A stretch of 64,000 nt of DNA, taken from Pachyrhynchus sulphureomaculatus. Its lineage: Eukaryota; Arthropoda; Insecta; Coleoptera; Curculionidae. The DNA is taken from the NCBI GenBank assembly GCA_019049505.1, contig CM032454.1, forward strand, positions 151,699,200 to 151,763,199, given 5' to 3'. Positions within the stretch are counted from its first letter, which is position 1. The number at the start of each line of letters is the position of its first letter. Position numbers and translations under genes: made by a program. Of the stretch, positions 56,785-64,000 are shown one piece after another. Under the pieces are notes generated by a model. That model made no database searches and had not been told where the DNA came from. It saw only the letters and a list, made by a program, of their open reading frames with translations.

Positions 56785-57480
56785 TAAAGGTCCCAGAGGA
56801 AGGACTACGAATAAAGGTTTAAATAATTCTTAAAACTTATAAATCTTATTAATAAAATTATTCCTTCTACGATGTTATTAATGTACCATAATAAAAGACC
56901 GAATTTTAAAGATACTTTACGACAACGATATAAAATGAAATTTTAACGAACAAATGTCGAATTTCGTGGTTTTATAGAGCATGGAGTAAGATGAAACCTT
57001 ATCTTATATTTTTTCTTTATCACCATAATAACCCGAACACTAATCTATTTGGGAAATATTAGAGATAAAGGAGTACTAAAGGTGATGTATTTTACAGAAT
57101 TTTATTTGAGTTTTCATCTATTTAAATAGTCTACGTTGAACATTATTTCTAATAACGTGTTTTATGGGCAATAAAGGCTTAAAACTTCCTAGTTTTGTAT
57201 TATAAAAGGAGTTATGATACTGACTGAAGTATAAAATCCAAATTTTATTTTACCTCTCATAAAGTCGAAATTGCGAACTATTAAGTTTTAAATATTGCAA
57301 TATAATATAAATAAAACTTTAAAGGGCGCTACAAAACTGGTTTCATATAGTCAAATAACAGATCTACAATCTTGTACGTTTTCTCGAATTAACCTCAGCG
57401 TTTTAATGGTTAAAGGTGTTCTTACGTTGTATCCTACATGAGCGTTTTACCCATAGATATATAGATATTAGAGCAAGCAC
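56785..57480. other. Intergenic, nothing recognised
   Basis: AT-rich spacer. Confidence 0.4.
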
Positions 57481-57487
57481 GAAGCGC

Positions 57488-57668
57488 GATGTTTACTATC
57501 CAACATATGAAGGACAGAAGATATAGTGAATTGTATCCCTTTCTCTCTTTGCCACAATGAATATGATCGGTAGTAATTGTGGATTCGTTCAACACTTACA
57601 ACAAACCAGGTTATAATTTAATGATAAGAATTGCTTTTGTTATTGTAGGTTAAAATCAATTTTTGTTG

Positions 57669-57735
<67 letters not shown>

Positions 57736-58060
57736 TGTAATTATTATAAATAAAAAAAAATATATTTCAAGTTAAAAGCAATATTAAACTACTTTTATTT
57801 TATTAAAAAAAAATTGATTTTAACCTACAATAGCAAAAGCAATTATTCTTATCATTTAAATTATAACCTACTTTTAGAGCGGTGGGCAGTGACTCCAAAG
57901 TGTTATACTATCCAACATATGAAAGACAGAAGATATAGTGAACTGTATTTCTCTCTCTCACACACAATGAATATGATTGGTCGTAATTTTGGATTCGTTC
58001 AACACTTACAACAAAGCAGGTTATAATTTAAATAATAAGAATTGCTTTTGCTGTCTGAAG
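57488..58060. repeat. Direct repeats flanking an inverted repeat with (TA)n centre
   Basis: TATCCAACATATGAAGGACAG to GTTATAATTTAA (57498-57620) recurs at 57910-58032 in direct orientation. Between them AAGAATTGCTTTTGTTATTG... with TTAAAATCAATTTTT (57625-57665) is inverted at 57810-57860. Both direct copies end in the same AAGAATTGCTTTTG word. The structure looks like a small foldback element with duplicated flank. Confidence 0.75.
57670..57731. repeat. (TA)n microsatellite at foldback centre
   Basis: About 62 bp. Confidence 0.99.
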
Positions 58061-58117
58061 TTTAAAATATTATTACAGGTCATTTTTAGCAATTTTTTTT
58101 TAAGAAAAAAAGTAAAA

Positions 58118-58183
58118 ATGTCACAGTGCTGTATGTGTTTAAATTCTTTTGGATGTCAAAAAGGATTGTCTATGCATCGGTAA
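58118..58183 (+). pseudogene. Single C2H2-like zinc finger fragment
   Basis: MSQCCMCLNSFGCQKGLSMH followed by Arg and a stop. CxxC...F...GL..H is the start of a C2H2 finger, a style seen at the N-terminus of R2-type LINEs and other element proteins. It is too short to assign. Confidence 0.3.
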
Positions 58184-58391
58184 AAAATAAATGTTGTAGA
58201 AATTACATGGTTAAAATTTTTTATTAAATAAATCCGTACGGAAATAATTATTTATATAAAAAAATAATAATTTATGATTTTAATTCACTTAAAATTACTA
58301 TTTAAAAAATATATAAAAATTTATTTAAAAAAAAAAATTTAATTATCATTGTTAATTTTCAGTTAAATTAAATTTTATTGCTTTGTTATAT

Positions 58392-59776
<1,385 letters not shown>

Positions 59777-59850
<74 letters not shown>
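59777..59850. repeat. (TA)n microsatellite, right flank of DD41D element 2
   Basis: About 74 bp. Confidence 0.99.
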
Positions 59851-59973
59851 TTAATACGGGATTTTCTTGAATCTCAGGCAATATTCTTGATTAGTAGAAA
59901 TTCTTGGGAATAAAGGTTCTATGAAAACAGTAGCTTGGTTGTGTAGCATTTAATTTATTGTTAACATATTTTT

Positions 59974-60011
59974 CACTGACATACGTTCCGGTCTTTAAAA
60001 GCCTTCTTCAG
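59974..60011 (-). ncRNA. Degenerate hammerhead-like motif
   Basis: Minus strand CTGAAGA, extra A, stem II GGCTTT/AAGACC with mismatches, then GGAACGTATGTC in place of GAAAC...GTC. Resembles the Penelope 3' end motif at 8380 but with core changes. Confidence 0.45.
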
Positions 60012-60577
60012 TGTCAAAATTGAATGTCTTGTATCCTTTAAAATTACATTGATATAAAGTAACCTTAATATATTTTAAAAACAGAAGAAACAAGAAAAAA
60101 AAAATAAATCGTCAAATAGTTAAAATTGATTGTCTATAAAAAATGTGAATATCTTTTAAAATTATAGTGACATAGAATAACTTTAACACAAATTAAAAAA
60201 TGAAAAAAAAAATAAACAATATATAGAACAATTAAATTTTACTTACGTGGTTGGAGTTACCATAGTTTAAAAGCTGGATTAAAATTATTTATAATACTTA
60301 TACCATACATCTCAGAAATTACATACATGCAGGGCGGACAATTAAAAAACGTGTATATATATTAAATGGAAACATCACAATGCATCTGTTTTGAACTATT
60401 TCGTTCTGTGTGCCTTTGCTTATAAAAAAGAACAATAAACATATTTAAATATTTTTTTCAATTTTGCTATATAGTTTTCACCATTATCATGGATCCTAGT
60501 TCTATTCCTAATACATTTTGTCATTTTTGAACCCTAGTTTATTCAGAAGGAAAACGATGAATCAAAAAGTATAGCGA

Positions 60578-60618
<41 letters not shown>

Positions 60619-60640
60619 ATCTTGTTTATAGTGAAATGAT
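60012..60640. other. Intergenic with a (GA)n microsatellite
   Basis: (AG)n at 60583-60615; the rest is AT-rich without recognised family. Confidence 0.6.
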
Positions 60641-60728
60641 CATATAGGATATGATCTTCGGATTCTGGAATCTTTGGCATAATGACATTGTTATGACCAC
60701 TATACTAAAGACCGTATTGTTACCCTTG

Positions 60729-60960
60729 AGACGCGTTTCGCTAACAATGTAACATTATTGACAATAATATGAACTACATTTGATTTTTTTTGTTTAAATT
60801 CAGTTATGAATAAATTGGCTATGAATGGTGATAAGCATTTGTCCATAGCTGTGCCTTCTTCTCGAACAAATATACCGAAACTAATTTTGTTCCAGGCAAA
60901 GATATTTGTCCCATTAGATGTCCATTTAGAGTGGTAAGAGTGTCAGTTAAGTTTAACAGA
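60729..60960 (-). pseudogene. Penelope-like element fragment: RT motif joined to hammerhead remnant
   Basis: The minus strand at about 60880-60795 reads FGIFVREEGTAMDKCLSPFI and continues ANLFITEFKQKK, the GTAMGSPLSP...ANLFM palm-side motif of Penelope reverse transcriptases (GSP replaced by DKC). Downstream, at 60762-60729, AATGTTACATT and GCGAAACGCGTC form the 3' half of a hammerhead. The linker and GIY-YIG domain between them are deleted. Confidence 0.7.
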
Positions 60961-62050
60961 CGGATGAAAACTGAGGTGCGAGTGCGGAAAAATGGCCTTT
61001 TTTGTAAAACGCACTGCGTTATTCTTAAACTTCGAATTTAATTATATTCAACACATTCTGTTAACTCGCTTACCATAAACCCGTAAACGCTTAAATGCTT
61101 TATGGACTCTAATTTCCCTCATGTTTATCTATTTACAAAACGGTTCCCAGTTGGCCCTCAAATACCAAATAACTAATCATTTTGTACCGTGACCCTTCCC
61201 GGTCTTCCGGGTAAAATTATTCACCGGGGTGTTATTTTGCCTTAGTTCTGGCAGGTTTCTCAACTTGTCCTTATACTGCCCTTTTGTTCCTTCGTTCGTG
61301 TTAGTTAATGTCACTGTGCGGCCTGTGTCCAGACTTGACAATCAAACTTGAAGTCCGTAAAATGAAGGGTACTTATGGCTTATGTCGACTATTCCCAAGG
61401 GTAAATTATTTTGGTGTTGCTAATTTACATACTTATTGTACACTGGAAGAAGCTATGTTTCGCAATAATTTATTTTAACTCTTTCCATAAAGGGTAAATG
61501 GATATATTGTAAAAATGCGTAACTGTTATACTTTAATGGGCCACAGAGAGTGTAAAATGTTATAGCCTGTCCCAAAATATAAGATCCTAATTTTTGCGGT
61601 TTTAAGTGAGCTATATAAAAATTCTGACCTTTTGTTTATGATAGGTTGCAGAGATGGACTTAAGAATTTTATTCATTAATGCAAATAAATAAAATTATAA
61701 GTGTTTTTGGGAATGTTTATATAAACATCCCCATCTAAAAAGTTGCATGTAAAAACAAATGGATAAGAAGTACAAAAATACAGTTTGAACGAATGGTGTT
61801 TACAAGAGGGGATATATTGTATAAATAAAAATATATTTTAACTTAGCCTAACTCGGATTCACTATCACTGTCATCAGCTGAGGTAATTATCAGTGATTTT
61901 ATATTATTTACATAAATATATGAGTCCTCAACTTTAACAACGTGCTGAATGGAATTCTTGCAGCTTTAACAAGGTATATCATTTATAACTTTTTTTACTA
62001 ATTCAACCACTGACACGCTTAAAATAGGAGAAACATTTTGTGCCCTTGTT
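60961..62050. other. Intergenic, nothing recognised
   Basis: No family recognised. The right part may hold the end of the following transposon. Confidence 0.4.
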
Positions 62051-63105
62051 TTTTATTTAACTTGATGCCAAATATGTTCAATTGGATTAAACACACAATA
62101 ATACGGAGGAAGCCGCAAAACAGTGTGTCCCATTTTCTCAGCCATACTATCATAAACATATTTCTTTTTCAATTTATAGTCTTTCAAAACTTCCAAGAGA
62201 TCACTTTTTTTATAACTAAAGTCAAAATAAATGTAATTTTCTAACATATATTCCTGTATTTCCTATTTGGTATTGGCTGCATTAGGAACCTTATTTAGTA
62301 GGCGACTATGGTAATTTGTATTGTCCATAACTATAACACTCTGTTCGGGAACATTTGGCAAAAGGGAATTTTGAAACCAATTTTAAAAAGTTCTGCGGTC
62401 GTGTCTTCTTGATAGTCCAAACTAGAATCTTTTATGTTTTTTGCAGATAATAGTAGACAATTTTAAACCCAGCCCTTTTCAGATCTCGCATGCAAAATGG
62501 TCAATCGTTTTACCTTTATTTGAAGGTATGTTAGTCTAACATTTTGTACTGCTGTCAATCCGCCCTTTTTGCACAATGTCACGGGTATCGAACCATGTTT
62601 CGTCAAGGTAAATTATTGACCAATTCTCTGATCGATACTTTTTAATTTCTTGTAAATAAGTATGTCGCAAGATTCGTAATCTTTGTGACAACATCATTAC
62701 TTGCCTCTTGTTGATTTTTCGGAACGTGAATCTCATTCTTAAAAGAATTCTGTGAAGGGTTGATGGGCCACAATGTATATTGGTCCCGTTCTGCACCAGT
62801 CTTAATTTTATTTTGTCTAGTGTCGGCACTAACTGCTCTTCATACATAGAAAATATTTTTCTCCTGATGACGTCTTTTTCACAATCGTCTACATGATGCA
62901 TTTGAAAATCTTTCCGTTTTTTCCTATCCCTGAGTAATGGTTTTCCTACAATACCTTTAATCGTAGAAATTGGGGTATTTGTTAGTTCACTGGTTTCTTG
63001 CAAAGGAATTTGTTTTTTCAAATTTCTTTTTACCAAACTGTCGTAAACATTTTTCACTATTTGTTTAGCCTCAAGTGATAAATGTGTTCTCTTGCGACTT
63101 GCCAC
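61850..63105 (-). pseudogene. DDE transposase with ~80-residue second spacer, element 2
   Basis: From 63105 down: MASRKRTHLSLEAKQIVKNV, an HTH with QETSELTNTPISTIKGIVGK, CGPSTLHRILLRMRFTFRKI and IIYLDETWFDT (first Asp) in one 189-codon frame ending at 62536. A second frame has VIVMDNTNYHSRLLNKVP (second Asp, about 62325). The third is LRLPPYYCVFNPIEHIWHQV (Glu, about 62070), then a tail with DDSDSESEL near 61860. 81 residues lie between the second Asp and the Glu. The region just after the first Asp is shortened. Same group as 46064-47373 but clearly another family. I could not find its TIRs. Confidence 0.8.
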
Positions 63106-63109
63106 TATT

Positions 63110-64000
63110 GCAATTTTCCCAAGGACGCCACATAATTAAAATAGAACCGTTACGTTGTAAGTTGTAAGTAAAACTAAAAATAATAAAAAGTATTTTTCGA
63201 ATCTTAATGGGGACCTGTAGTCATTAGTCCTATATTAGCAAATACTTAAAGGGCTCCAAACCGGGTTGCCAGGTAGTAAATATATAGATAAAAATAGATC
63301 CAATATGATTGCAGGTGCAAGTGATGGCGGTATACAAAGCAGGTAAAATAAAAATACGTTTATCTTAATACCTAACAACTATGCACAAAACCTTAACAGG
63401 GTCGTTTATTGCCCCATTGAAAAAGCAAAAAGGCTGGAACTTATATCTTGGGATCTACTTTACCTTTGCAATATGAGTGATTTTTTTATTCATTAATAAC
63501 AGCACACAATTCTTAGAAATTTTTATAAAACATATGTTTCTTAAGCAAAGTTTTTTCTATCACTCATCTTCCCTTTAAAATATAGATTAATCCCTTCTAA
63601 ATCATTATAAGGTCACGATACCCGGCAACATTGTCTATCAAGTAGAACGTGACCGCTCGTATTTTTGAAAAAATGTGTTTCGTGAACATTTTTTACCATC
63701 AATGCATTCTTTGGTGTGCTAACAACGGCGCGTAAGTTGTCCAATCGCCTCCTGCATCAATAATCGCCTGACATACTCTGCACAATTTTTGGAATCTAGC
63801 GAGACAACTGAGCAAAATAAGAAACTATTCCTATAACGGAATCAAAGCAACTATAATTTCCCTTGGTGAATGCAACTGACAAGGGCTTAATAAAGGATAA
63901 TCGATCGTATTTTAAATACGATTTCAGTACTCTACCAGGGTCACGATTATAGTATAGTAGTGGATAAGGAGAATGTTTCAGATCATATAAAGTAAAACAA
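63110..64000. other. Intergenic; possible Tc1-like tail fragment
   Basis: On the minus strand near 63800-63735, VQSMS and CQAIIDAGGDWTTY appear in adjacent frames. This resembles the MPRRCQAVI.A.GG..Y C-terminus of Tc1-like transposases. Nothing else supports it. Confidence 0.3.

Overview
This 64 kb window looks like gene-poor, AT-rich intergenic DNA from an arthropod, most likely an insect with a large, transposon-filled genome. I base this on mariner, Tigger, hAT and Penelope families of arthropod type, very many long (TA)n tracts, and no prokaryotic operon structure. I found no convincing host gene: no multi-exon coding region, rRNA or tRNA. Almost every reading frame with a recognisable product belongs to a mobile element, and nearly all are broken. 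One 100-base run of N (48901-49000) is an assembly gap.

Layout. 0-3 kb: tail of a LINE (minus) and a decayed mariner. 3.9-5.1 kb: a TA-flanked MITE carrying a small nested element with two inverted hammerhead ribozymes. 6-7.4 kb: a foldback element inside a copy of a widespread hairpin repeat. 8-10.9 kb: a minus-strand LINE split by a palindromic Penelope pair and a tRNA-like SINE. 14.8-18.0 kb: a 3.2 kb DNA transposon with 430 bp TIRs, inserted in one copy of a duplicated segment whose other copy is the empty site. 19.5-22.2 kb: a deleted mariner and a Tigger element. 23-29 kb: repeats, a LINE fragment, a deleted hAT. 31-37.5 kb: the densest (TA)n tracts, a mariner with a nested inverted-repeat element, a Penelope fragment. 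37.7-39.2 kb: an RTE-like LINE. 40.7-42 kb: a nearly intact DD41D transposon. 42.8-43.9 kb: a mariner with an in-frame internal deletion. 45.1-47.8 kb: a transposon with a long-spacing DDE transposase. 48-50.4 kb: LINE remnants. 51-52.1 kb: a higher-order tandem array. 52.5-54.5 kb: mariner-like and hAT 5' fragments. 55.3-58.1 kb: two palindromic structures. 58.5-59.8 kb: a second DD41D transposon. 60-63.1 kb: Penelope and long-spacing DDE remnants.

The elements do not work together as a pathway; they are nested insertions. Two themes recur. First, hammerhead ribozyme motifs, or decayed versions of them, occur at least eleven times, and three foldback structures carry or originally carried them in both arms. 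Second, (TA)n tracts sit at element boundaries and inside foldback arms. The most promising single object is the 609 bp insertion at 4403-5011, which resembles a retrozyme-like non-autonomous element.
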